From positions 1 through 16,610 of the forward strand of contig JAFVWG010000032.1 of the NCBI GenBank assembly GCA_017501805.1: a stretch of DNA of 16,610 nucleotides. The letters are read 5' to 3'. This DNA is from Oscillospiraceae bacterium. Its GTDB lineage: Bacteria > Bacillota > Clostridia > Oscillospirales > Oscillospiraceae. Every line of letters begins with the position of its first letter. Within the stretch, counting starts at the first letter, position 1. Made by a program: the position numbers and the translations under genes. The notes beneath the pieces are model-generated. The model was not told where the DNA came from and ran no database searches. It was given only the letters and a program-made list of their open reading frames with translations. Below, piece by piece: positions 5,639-12,399 of this stretch.

Positions 5639-5656
5639 GTGCGCCGCACGGCGCAC
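5639..5656 (-). terminator. Probable terminator of the lipid operon
   Basis: GTGCGCC/GGCGCAC, a 7-bp stem with a 4-nt loop, begins 7 nt past the glycosyltransferase stop codon. On the minus strand it is followed by TGCCCCCCGTTTT, so the T run is weak and displaced. Some readthrough into the downstream operon promoter region is possible. Confidence 0.45.
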
Positions 5657-5663
5657 CGCTTTC

Positions 5664-6782
5664 TCAGCCTTCCGGCAGATCCCGAAGCGTCTCGAAGATC
5701 ACTTCTGCGGCGGGTCGCTCCGTGACCCCCGCAAGCTTTTCGGACATAGCGGCAAGCTGCTTCGGATCCCGCAGCAGATCGATGCAAAGCTCCGCCAACG
5801 CTGCCGTGTCATCGGCAGTCACCGCACCGCCGCAGCCGACGAAGAAGTTCAGGTTGTGTTCCTCACAGCCCGCCACCGCGTCGATCAGGACCATAGGAAG
5901 TCTCTTTGCCGCCGCCTCCGTCGTGCTGAGCCCTCCGGGCTTGGTCAGGCAAAGCTCGGCGCTGTCCATCAGCGCATCCATATTGGAAACAAATCCGCAG
6001 ATATGAATACTCGGCTTACCCGCAGTCAGTTTTTCCAGAGAACGCCGCAGCTTTTCATTGGTGCCGCATACGATGGTCAGCTCCATCGTTCCGTCCATCC
6101 TCTGCCCGAGCAGCTCCGTCAGCTCCTCCAGAGGGCCGCAGCACATACTTCCGCACATCATCAGAAGATGGCTGTGCTCCGCGGACACGCCGACCGCCTG
6201 TTTCGCCGCTTCTCTTTCCTGCCGGCTGTAAAAAGACGGAGCGACCGGGATGCCGCTGACCGCGATCTTGTCTGTCGGGATACCCTGTGCCTCAAATTCG
6301 GCAAGCAGCGTTCCGTGCGGGATGAAGTACCGATCCAGATATCGGACTGCCGCTCCGGGACTGCAGGTGTAATCGGTCGCGACAAAGGCGGTCTTCAGCT
6401 CCGCCGGATGCTCCCGCAGCATCTGCGCAAGCAGAATGGCGGAAAAAACATGCGTGCAGATCACGGTATCATAGCCGCCGCTGCAAATATAGCCGCGCAG
6501 CTGCTCCGCACCGGCGGAAAGCAGCTTATAGACCGCCGCATCCTCCTGCATCCGTCCGCTGTGCTTCTCCGCCAGACCGTAGCCCCATCGGAACAGCTCC
6601 GGCACATAGCGGTACATCGTGGTGTGCCCCCAGGACATAAAGCGGGAGAGCTTGCCTGAAACAAACTGTATGGCGTCGGTGATATCACACTGCGCGCCGT
6701 TTGCATGAAAGATCTCCTGTATGGCTTTGGAGCAGGAGTTGTGTCCGCCGCCTGTGTTGCAGGTCAAGATCAGTGTACGCAT
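5664..6782 (-). CDS. UgtP/MGD1-like lipid glycosyltransferase (GT28-type)
   Basis: This 372-residue protein resembles processive diacylglycerol glucosyltransferases and MGDG synthases. Visible features are the N-terminal glycine loop TGGGHNS (10-16), a TDYTC segment (136-140), SGIPV (176-180) ending the first Rossmann half, an N-domain/C-domain hinge near 200, and the nucleotide-sugar signature LTKPGGLSTTEA (279-290) followed by EEHN (307-310). Such enzymes move a sugar from UDP-sugar to a membrane lipid at the cytoplasmic face. The frame is open further upstream, but AAGGAG just before ATG 6782 and homology set the start. It overlaps the preceding acyltransferase gene by 13 nt, so translation is probably coupled. 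The acceptor lipid is not proven. Confidence 0.85.
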   Translation of the reverse strand: MRTLILTCNTGGGHNSCSKAIQEIFHANGAQCDITDAIQFVSGKLSRFMSWGHTTMYRYVPELFRWGYGLAEKHSGRMQEDAAVYKLLSAGAEQLRGYICSGGYDTVICTHVFSAILLAQMLREHPAELKTAFVATDYTCSPGAAVRYLDRYFIPHGTLLAEFEAQGIPTDKIAVSGIPVAPSFYSRQEREAAKQAVGVSAEHSHLLMMCGSMCCGPLEELTELLGQRMDGTMELTIVCGTNEKLRRSLEKLTAGKPSIHICGFVSNMDALMDSAELCLTKPGGLSTTEAAAKRLPMVLIDAVAGCEEHNLNFFVGCGGAVTADDTAALAELCIDLLRDPKQLAAMSEKLAGVTERPAAEVIFETLRDLPEG

Positions 6783-7249
6783 ACCTTCTCCTTTTCGGAA
6801 TATCGCCGCAGAAGCTGCAGGCATCGCGGGCGGTTGTACCGCTGGATCAGAATGAACGGAAGATTCAAAAGCAGGATATAGATGAGCACGACCGCGATCC
6901 CGCCCGCTCCCGGCCAGAGCTTCAGGCAGTACAGACCGCTGAAGCAGAGCGCCAGATGCACCAGCTCCGCAATGCACGTTTCCCGGATCATATCGGGCAG
7001 CTGCGCCGCAGGATCCCGTGTCAGCTTTTTCGGCGGCATCATAAAGGGCAAAATCCTGCTCATATCGGGCAGCTTGTTCTGCCAATGCCGAATTCCGATT
7101 TTTTCATAGATCTTTCCGTTCTTTTCGAAGCCGAACGGGCGGAATAACCTCTGCTCCGGGCGAAGCCACCTTTTCGGAATGATCCGTCCCGCCAGGAAGC
7201 CGATGAGTCCTGTGCCGGAAAGATAGACCGCGCAGCGCAAAAGCTTCAC
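6770..7249 (-). CDS. CrtO-like (glycosyl-4,4'-diaponeurosporenoate acyltransferase family) membrane protein
   Basis: The start is GTG at 7249, within a GTGA overlap with the upstream stop codon and preceded by GAGGAGG; this gives 159 residues. An N-terminal helix (about 5-22) and two C-terminal helices (about 94-110 and 117-135) flank a soluble segment with HWQNKLPDMS (55-64), PKKL, ETCIAELVH (90-98) and NLPFILIQRYNRPR (129-142). This matches the small family named after staphyloxanthin CrtO, which acylates a glycosylated carotenoid. No carotenoid genes are present, so here the acceptor may be a glycolipid made by the neighbouring glycosyltransferase; that is inference. A longer open frame extends upstream but overlaps the phosphatidyltransferase gene in another frame and is not supported. 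Confidence 0.8.
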   Translation of the reverse strand: MKLLRCAVYLSGTGLIGFLAGRIIPKRWLRPEQRLFRPFGFEKNGKIYEKIGIRHWQNKLPDMSRILPFMMPPKKLTRDPAAQLPDMIRETCIAELVHLALCFSGLYCLKLWPGAGGIAVVLIYILLLNLPFILIQRYNRPRCLQLLRRYSEKEKVCVH

Positions 7250-7815
7250 ACCGGCTCCCTCCTCTGTGCAAGGACTTTGAGATTTCGGATGCCGTAAAGC
7301 ACGCCGGAGAGGATAAGCATTGCGGCACAGCCGCCGATCAGGCTGTGTGAAACGGCCATAGGGATATCGACCCACGCCAGATGGAGCAGCATCGTGCCGT
7401 ACAGCAGGACCGTTGTGACCTTTCCGTGCCAGTCCGCTCCGAGCACAACGCCTCTGCGTACGATCATCAGCCCCGTAATGGCGGCAAAGCTTTCCTTGAC
7501 GATCAGCAAAAGCAGCGGCAGCAGCATCGCGGGAAAGCGCGTCACGAGGCAAACCATCACCGCAGCCTGGGTAAGCTTATCCGCCACCGGATCAAAAATT
7601 TTCCCAAAGTCGCTGACCATATCGAACTTTCTTGCAATGATCCCGTCCGCAATATCCGTCAGCCCGGACAGCGCCAACAGGCAAAGCGAGAGCGTAAAAT
7701 TCTTCTCCCACACATATTGCCAAACGATCAGCGGGATCAAGCCCAGTCTGAAGAAGGACAGCACGTTGGGAATGGTCAGGATCTTGTTTTTACAGCAATT
7801 TCCCGAATGCTCCAT
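7246..7815 (-). CDS. CDP-alcohol phosphatidyltransferase (PgsA-like)
   Basis: This 189-residue integral membrane protein has an exact CDP-alcohol phosphotransferase motif, D-G-x2-A-R-x8-G-x3-D-x3-D, at D57, G58, A61, R62, G71, D75 and D79. The N-terminal TIPNVLSFFRLGLIPLIV segment and a DWHGKVTT stretch resemble PgsA-type phosphatidylglycerophosphate synthases. The enzymes transfer a phosphatidyl group from CDP-diacylglycerol to an alcohol such as glycerol 3-phosphate. AAGGAG lies about 11 nt before the ATG at 7815. First gene of a three-gene operon; the next gene begins in a GTGA overlap. A cardiolipin- or inositol-type acceptor is also possible. The operon placement suggests a stress-inducible second enzyme rather than the housekeeping copy, which is inference. 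Confidence 0.88.
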   Translation of the reverse strand: MEHSGNCCKNKILTIPNVLSFFRLGLIPLIVWQYVWEKNFTLSLCLLALSGLTDIADGIIARKFDMVSDFGKIFDPVADKLTQAAVMVCLVTRFPAMLLPLLLLIVKESFAAITGLMIVRRGVVLGADWHGKVTTVLLYGTMLLHLAWVDIPMAVSHSLIGGCAAMLILSGVLYGIRNLKVLAQRREPV

Positions 7816-7846
7816 TTTTCGTCAATCTCCTTGTTTTCATGGGACA

Positions 7847-7900
7847 ACTATATGATCGGATCCGCAACTCAAGTTCAATTATCATTCAAGAGTTGTTGAA
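7847..7900 (-). promoter_or_regulatory. Response-regulator box array and promoter of the lipid operon
   Basis: On the plus strand CGCAA (7863-7867), TTCAA (7874-7878), TTCAA (7885-7889) and TTGAA (7896-7900) are spaced by exactly 11 bp. On the minus strand the array reads TTCAA, TTGAA, TTGAA, TTGCG toward the gene. The last box starts 15 bp before a -10 hexamer TATAGT (7852-7847), and there is no -35 at normal spacing. The same geometry occurs at the divergent regulator/PAP2 promoter region. Direct repeats at 10-11 bp covering the -35 region are typical of OmpR/PhoB-family activators. Confidence 0.7.
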
Positions 7901-7927
7901 CAAACGATCTCTCCCGTCTGCGGCAGC

Positions 7928-7958
7928 AAAAAAGGTGATGTCCGTATTGGACATCACC
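7928..7958 (-). terminator. Terminator of the two-component operon
   Basis: A perfect 10-bp stem (7934-7943 with 7949-7958, arm GGTGATGTCC, loop GTATT) is followed on the minus strand by TTTTTT. It ends the regulator-kinase transcript just before the lipid operon promoter. Confidence 0.92.
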
Positions 7959-7970
7959 AAATACGATCCT

Positions 7971-9029
7971 TCACTTTTCAAAAAGCGTTACGGTAAAGCG
8001 GCAGCCGCCTTCGGGACGGTTCTCTGCGCGGACCTCACCCTGCTCAATGGCAAGCACGCGCTTGACCAGAGCCAGTCCCAGACCGTTCCCCTCCTGCTTG
8101 TGGGAGCTGTCTGCCTGATAGAATTTGTCGAAAATATGCTTCTCCGCCTCCGGGCTCAGTCCCGGTCCGGAGTCCTCCACGGTAAAGATGATTTGATTCT
8201 GCTTTTTGGTCAGCGTCATCCGCACAAGCCCCCCTTCGGGGCTGAACTTGACCGCGTTGCCGATCAGATTGTCCCACACGTGGCGCACCATCGCTTCATT
8301 TCCCAGATACTCGACCCGCTCCAGCTCCACATCGAACTGAATGTCCTTCGGCTCCCACGCGGATTCCAGATCAACAATGGACTGTCGGATCTGCTCATCG
8401 AGCCGGTAGAGGCTGCGGTTGGTGGGGATCTGCTTGTTCTCCAGCTTGGACAGCAGCAGAATGCTTCCCACCAGAGAAGACAGCCGCGCCGTATTGAACA
8501 GGATCTTTTCCACGTATTCCCGCTGTTCCTCGCTCAGGTTGTCCTCGCCCTGCAGGAGCGTGGAGTAGCCCTCGATCGCATTGATCGGGGTCTTGAACTC
8601 GTGGGAAACGTTGGAGACAAAATCCGTCTGCAGGATCTCCGTGGCGTTCAGCTCACTCACCATCAGATTGAAGCCGGTGTAAACCTCCATGATCTCCAGA
8701 GAGCTGGAACGATCCTCCAGCCGCACGGAAAAGTCACCGTTCGCGACCCGGTCCATCGCTTTGCGCAGTTTTTTTATGGGAGAGAAAAAGTACTTGGACA
8801 GCCTGCTTGTAGCAAGGACGCCGACAAGCAGACAGGAGCCGATGAGCTCAAAGACAAGCGGTACCTTCCACCGCAGGGAGATCGTCGTTGCGAACAGGAT
8901 ATCGATCCCGTATGCAAAAAACACGCACAGGAGCATCTCCAGCGTCACAAAAACAGTCAATCTGGTGCGGAGGCTGAAGCGGTTGCGGCGTTTCCTGCGG
9001 ACTTCGTCATAGTGCTCCCGGACGTTCAC
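7971..9029 (-). CDS. Sensor histidine kinase, intramembrane-sensing type
   Basis: This 352-residue kinase has two membrane helices (about 22-46 and 56-74) separated by only ~10 residues, a HAMP-like linker (about 75-130), a DHp domain with SHEFKTP (phospho-acceptor H143), and a HATPase domain with N-box WDNLIGNAVKF (252-262), DSGPG (286-290) and GNGLGLA (314-320). The absence of a periplasmic sensor domain is typical of kinases that sense within the membrane or through partner proteins, often in cell-envelope stress. The start is GTG at 9029, sharing GTGA with the stop of the regulator gene. It phosphorylates the adjacent regulator by inference from the operon. Terminator at 7928-7958. Confidence 0.93.
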   Translation of the reverse strand: MNVREHYDEVRRKRRNRFSLRTRLTVFVTLEMLLCVFFAYGIDILFATTISLRWKVPLVFELIGSCLLVGVLATSRLSKYFFSPIKKLRKAMDRVANGDFSVRLEDRSSSLEIMEVYTGFNLMVSELNATEILQTDFVSNVSHEFKTPINAIEGYSTLLQGEDNLSEEQREYVEKILFNTARLSSLVGSILLLSKLENKQIPTNRSLYRLDEQIRQSIVDLESAWEPKDIQFDVELERVEYLGNEAMVRHVWDNLIGNAVKFSPEGGLVRMTLTKKQNQIIFTVEDSGPGLSPEAEKHIFDKFYQADSSHKQEGNGLGLALVKRVLAIEQGEVRAENRPEGGCRFTVTLFEK

Positions 9030-9697
9030 GGCTTCACCACCTTGTAGCCCACCCCGCGCATCGTGACGATCTTGAAATCGGGATTGTCACGGAAGCGCTC
9101 CCGCAGTCTGCCGATATGCACATCCACGGTGTGGGTATCGCTCGCGGAGTCATAGCCCCAGATCTCGTCCATCAGCTGCTGGCGGGTAAAGATCCTCCCG
9201 GGATAGGCCGCCATTTTATACAGCAGCATAAACTCCTTCTGCGGAAGGACGGAGGATTCTCCGTTTCTTCTGACGGTCAGAGAATCGCATTCCAGGGTCG
9301 TTTCGCCGATCACCTGCCTGCGGTCGTTGATCATCTGCGCGCGTCGGAGCAGAGCGCCCACGCGAAGCACCATTTCGTTGACATTGATGGGCTTGACCAT
9401 ATAGTCATCCACACCGGTCTGAAAGCCCATCCGCATATCGTCGAAGGCATCCTTGGCGGTGACCATCAAAACGGGGGTGTAGATCTTCGCTTCCCGCAGC
9501 TGATGCACGAGCTCATACCCGTCCATCACCGGCATCATAATATCGGAAATAATGAGATCGTAATAGTCGTTATCCAGCGCGTTCAGCGCTTCCTGTCCGT
9601 TGGAGACGCCGGTCACGATATATCCGTGTTTGATGAGCACGTGGGTAAAGAGCTGCCGCAGCTCGCGGTCATCTTCGGCGATCAGAATTTTCAGCAT
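9026..9697 (-). CDS. OmpR/PhoB-family response regulator
   Basis: This 223-residue protein has a receiver domain (1-120) with the acidic pair EDD (8-10), phospho-acceptor D52 in ISDIMMPVMDG, T80 and K102 in VKP, followed by a winged-helix DNA-binding domain (about 128-221) ending HTVDVHIGRLRERF and MRGVGYKVV. AGGAGGGG lies 6 nt before the ATG at 9697. It is the first gene of a two-gene operon with the kinase. The regular 11-bp box array just upstream (9788-9847) and the matching array ahead of the lipid operon are the best candidates for its binding sites. Autoregulation is inferred. Confidence 0.96.
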   Translation of the reverse strand: MLKILIAEDDRELRQLFTHVLIKHGYIVTGVSNGQEALNALDNDYYDLIISDIMMPVMDGYELVHQLREAKIYTPVLMVTAKDAFDDMRMGFQTGVDDYMVKPINVNEMVLRVGALLRRAQMINDRRQVIGETTLECDSLTVRRNGESSVLPQKEFMLLYKMAAYPGRIFTRQQLMDEIWGYDSASDTHTVDVHIGRLRERFRDNPDFKIVTMRGVGYKVVKP

Positions 9698-9730
9698 AGG
9701 ATCCCCTCCTGCGTATCATATCCGCAAACC

Positions 9731-9739
9731 ATTTTAGCA
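9731..9739 (-). promoter_or_regulatory. Possible extended -10 promoter of the regulator gene
   Basis: On the minus strand TGC-TAAAAT (9739-9731) forms an extended -10 about 33 nt before the start codon; the -35 at 17 bp (TGGAAA) is poor. It might give basal expression next to the box-dependent promoter farther upstream. Confidence 0.4.
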
Positions 9740-9771
9740 GATTCTGCGCGGATTTTCCATTCTATGCATTC

Positions 9772-9863
9772 AGCGTAAAGCCGCCACCTCAACCCATCTT
9801 CAACTGTGTTTCAAGGATTGTTGAACTGTATTTGAGTTACGGTTGAGGCAGAAACGCTATACT
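9772..9863. promoter_or_regulatory. Divergent response-regulator box array between the regulator and PAP2 genes
   Basis: Six pentamers at exactly 11-bp steps begin at 9788 (CTCAA), 9799 (TTCAA), 9810 (TTCAA), 9821 (TTGAA), 9832 (TTGAG) and 9843 (TTGAG). The array is an overall dyad centred near 9817: three TTGAR boxes read toward PAP2 on the plus strand and three toward the regulator on the minus strand. The PAP2 -10, TATACT (9858-9863), starts 15 bp after the first base of the last plus box. In the mirror position on the minus strand is TACGCT (9777-9772). Neither side has a proper -35, as expected for activator-dependent promoters. Confidence 0.75.
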
Positions 9864-9896
9864 GCTCTCCGATCCGATCAAAAAAAGAGGTTGCCT

Positions 9897-10598
9897 ATGC
9901 ACAGCAAACACACAAATTCTCCGACCGTCTCGCCCCGCTTCGCGCCGTCGGTCAGCTATCGCGGATTCCGGCTTCGCCGCATCAACGAGCCACGGTTCCG
10001 ACACCTTTGGTGGCTGCTCTTCTGGCCGCTGTACTGGCTCCGCTATCCGGTGATCGAGCATATGAATCCCGCGGAGCGCTGCCATCCGATCTACTGTCCG
10101 CTCGACGACGCGATCCCCTTTTCGGAGTGGTTCATCATTCCCTATATGCTCTGGATGGTCTGTATGGTGCTGCTTTGTCTGTATCTGCTTTTTTACGATT
10201 TGGAAGGCTTCAGACGATACAGCAAATTCCTTCTCGTCTCCATGTCGATCTCCACCTGCGTGTATTTACTCTATCCGAGCTGTCAGAATCTGCGTCCCGA
10301 AGTTTACCCGAGAGAGAATCTTCTCACCGACCTTGTAAAAATCCTCCACGTCTCGGACACCAACACCAACGTCTTCCCCTCCGAGCACGCCATCGGCTCC
10401 GCCGCCATCTTTTTGGCGGCGCTCCGTTCCAAAAAGCTCCGCGCTCCCCTGCCGCTGACCCTGCTCACCGTCTTTTCCGTTTTGACCTTTCTCTCGACCG
10501 TGTTTTTGAAGCAGCATTCCGTCCTGGATCTCATCGCCGCGCTCCCGGTCTGCGCGATTGCGTATTTTGCCGCCTACCGCAGAAAAAAGCACAACTGA
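9897..10598 (+). CDS. PAP2-superfamily membrane phosphatase/phosphotransferase
   Basis: This protein has 233 residues with about six membrane helices (about 37-54, 78-100, 110-126, 163-178, 185-203 and 208-226). PAP2 catalytic motifs are visible: NLRPEVYPREN (131-141), FPSEHAIGS with H164 in place of the usual PSGH form, and KQHSVLD with H207 and D211. The pattern is close to the PAP2 group that includes inositol-phosphorylceramide synthase-like proteins. These enzymes remove or transfer phosphate headgroups of membrane lipids such as phosphatidate or polyprenyl pyrophosphate. AGAGG lies 6 nt before ATG 9897; the frame is open further upstream, but that DNA is the promoter. The shared box array suggests coordinate control with the lipid operon. 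The substrate is unknown. Confidence 0.86.
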   Translation: MHSKHTNSPTVSPRFAPSVSYRGFRLRRINEPRFRHLWWLLFWPLYWLRYPVIEHMNPAERCHPIYCPLDDAIPFSEWFIIPYMLWMVCMVLLCLYLLFYDLEGFRRYSKFLLVSMSISTCVYLLYPSCQNLRPEVYPRENLLTDLVKILHVSDTNTNVFPSEHAIGSAAIFLAALRSKKLRAPLPLTLLTVFSVLTFLSTVFLKQHSVLDLIAALPVCAIAYFAAYRRKKHN

Positions 10599-10604
10599 AA
10601 AACG

Positions 10605-10643
10605 GTCCGCCCGATCCCCGCAGGGAGATCGGGCGGACTTTTT
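10605..10643. terminator. Terminator between convergent PAP2 and ABC ATPase genes
   Basis: A 12-bp perfect stem (GTCCGCCCGATC at 10605-10616 with 10627-10638) is followed by TTTTT on the plus strand. It lies 7 nt after the PAP2 stop, and the minus-strand ATPase gene ends at 10645, so it probably serves both, more strongly the plus strand. Confidence 0.88.
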
Positions 10644-10644
10644 G

Positions 10645-11391
10645 TCATGCTTCGCTGTGAATCAGGCGCAGGATCTTTCGCTTGTACTCCAGAAATTCAG
10701 GGGTCAGTGCAAAATCTTCACTGCGTGGTTTTTTCTCCCGAATGACGATCTCCCCCGCGATTTTTCCGGGTGCGCCGGACAGCAGATAGATCCGGTCCGA
10801 CAGCAGGATCGCCTCGTCGATATCGTGTGTGATGAACAGCGTTGACAGCCGGATCTGTTCCATCACATCCAGATACCATTTGTGTATGGAGCTTTTTGTC
10901 AGCGTATCAAGCGCGGAAAACGGCTCATCCAAAAGCGCCACGTCCTGCGAAAACATATAGGTGCGCAGGAGTGCCGCGCGCTGCCGCATCCCGCCGGACA
11001 GCTGCGCCGGATACCGTTTTTGCGTTCCTTCCAATCCAAAGCGTTCAAACATCGGCTCTGCACGGCGGCGTGCCTCCCGTTTCTTCACGCCCTTCAGCAG
11101 CAGCGGGAGGGTCACATTGTCCTCGATCGTCCGATACGGCAGCAGCAGATCCTTCTGCAGCATATAGCTGATATGTCCGGGCTTGTTTGTGATGTCCTCC
11201 CCGTCCAGCCAAACACTGCCCCGATCCGGCTGCAAAAGCCCCGATATGATATGAAACAGTGTGGTTTTTCCTCCGCCGCTGACGCCGAGCAGGCTCACCA
11301 GTTCGCCCTCTTTCAGCACGATGGACACATCCTGCAAAACGGATTTCCCGTCAAAGCTTTTGCAGATGCCTTTGACTTCCAGCTTTGTCAT
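10645..11391 (-). CDS. thiZ: ABC transporter ATPase, thiamine-precursor type (ThiZ-like)
   Basis: This 248-residue nucleotide-binding subunit carries Walker A GVSGGGKTT (36-44), Q-loop Q80, signature LSGGMRQR (131-138), Walker B VALLDEP (151-157, catalytic E156) and H-loop H189. It belongs to the nitrate/taurine/SsuB-like group that powers ThiXYZ-type importers. The start at 11391 begins 1 nt after the lipoprotein stop (TGATATG), so it is coupled to it; the open frame continues upstream inside the lipoprotein gene, but homology starts at MTKLEVKG. Last gene of the riboswitch-controlled operon. The thiamine role is inferred from the operon rather than from the ATPase itself. Confidence 0.9.
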   Translation of the reverse strand: MTKLEVKGICKSFDGKSVLQDVSIVLKEGELVSLLGVSGGGKTTLFHIISGLLQPDRGSVWLDGEDITNKPGHISYMLQKDLLLPYRTIEDNVTLPLLLKGVKKREARRRAEPMFERFGLEGTQKRYPAQLSGGMRQRAALLRTYMFSQDVALLDEPFSALDTLTKSSIHKWYLDVMEQIRLSTLFITHDIDEAILLSDRIYLLSGAPGKIAGEIVIREKKPRSEDFALTPEFLEYKRKILRLIHSEA

Positions 11392-11392
11392 A

Positions 11393-12388
11393 TCATTCCG
11401 GAAGATACGCGTTTGTGTAGCCGTGATCGGGATCGATCCGTTCTTCGAGCAGCTCCTTCTCATTCAGCCAGTTGAAGAACGCCGCCCAGCGTTCGGGGTC
11501 AAACTCGCCCCAGCGCTTGGCATCGGCAATGTATTCCGCCGCCAGGTATTTCTGACTGGCATATACGAGTTCCCGGTTTGCCTTCAGCTCGGGAGCCGCC
11601 TCCATCAGGATGTCCGCAGCCTCCTCCGGGTGCTCGGCAGCGTAGGTATAGCCCTTGGAAAGCGCCGCCACAAATGCCTTGGCGGCTTCGGGGTGTTCCT
11701 CCATCCACGCGTTGCCTCCGATGATCACCGGGGTGTAGTAGTCAAACACGGGATCAATGTCCGCAAATTCAAAATAGTCTGTTTCCAGTCCCGCCACCTC
11801 GCAGGCAACTCCTGCCCAGCCGTAGAAGATCCAGATCGCATCGACAGATCCGCTCTGCAGTGCGGATACCTCGTCGGTCACGGTAGAGGGAATGAGCTCC
11901 ACCTGATCGAAATCGCCTCCGTCTGCCGTCATAACATCGCGGATGGTCTCCTTTTCCACATCCAGATCCCAGGTCGCGTACTTCTTGCCCTCCAGTCCCT
12001 TGGGCGTGTCCATTCCCTCGCCTGCGCGTGAAACGATGCCGGAGGTGTTGTGCTGGATCACCGCAGCGACTGCTGTGACCGGCATCGCGTTCTCTCCGAC
12101 AAATGCGGGAGCAAGCGAATCCTGGAAGGACACGCCAAACTGCGCCTTGCCGGACGCAACCAATGTAACGGCGCCGTCTTCGGGCGGCTGAACGACCTCC
12201 ACAGCCAGTCCCGCTTCTTCAAAATACCCTTTTGCCTGTGCCACAAAGATACCCGTGTGGTTCGTGTTCGGCGTCCAGTCCAGAACGACCGTCACTTTCT
12301 CGGCTTCGGTTTGTTCAACATGTGCCCCGCAGCCCACCGCGCCGAAGACAAGCGCAAACACCAACAGTAAAACAATCAACTTTTTCAT
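11393..12388 (-). CDS. thiY: Thiamine-precursor-binding lipoprotein (ThiY, NMT1/THI5-like)
   Basis: This 331-residue protein starts with a lipoprotein signal peptide: MKK, a hydrophobic core, and the lipobox AVGC with C20 as the lipidated residue. The mature part has the NMT1/THI5-like fold with DWTPNTNHTGIFVA (about 37-50), typical of ThiY proteins that bind pyrimidine precursors such as N-formyl-4-amino-5-aminomethyl-2-methylpyrimidine or HMP. AGGAGG (12401-12396) lies 7 nt ahead of the start. It follows the permease by 11 nt and would deliver ligand to it at the outer membrane face. TPP riboswitches at the head of the operon support the substrate class; the exact pyrimidine is not fixed. 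Confidence 0.92.
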   Translation of the reverse strand: MKKLIVLLLVFALVFGAVGCGAHVEQTEAEKVTVVLDWTPNTNHTGIFVAQAKGYFEEAGLAVEVVQPPEDGAVTLVASGKAQFGVSFQDSLAPAFVGENAMPVTAVAAVIQHNTSGIVSRAGEGMDTPKGLEGKKYATWDLDVEKETIRDVMTADGGDFDQVELIPSTVTDEVSALQSGSVDAIWIFYGWAGVACEVAGLETDYFEFADIDPVFDYYTPVIIGGNAWMEEHPEAAKAFVAALSKGYTYAAEHPEEAADILMEAAPELKANRELVYASQKYLAAEYIADAKRWGEFDPERWAAFFNWLNEKELLEERIDPDHGYTNAYLPE

Positions 12389-12399
12389 ACATATTCCTC

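Noticed and set aside
5553..6659. Long plus-strand open frame opposite the glycosyltransferase
   Set aside because: Antisense shadow of a GC-rich gene; arginine- and histidine-rich composition and no family motif.
7839..9047. Long plus-strand open frame opposite the histidine kinase
   Set aside because: Antisense shadow; it would also run through the kinase terminator and the lipid operon promoter.
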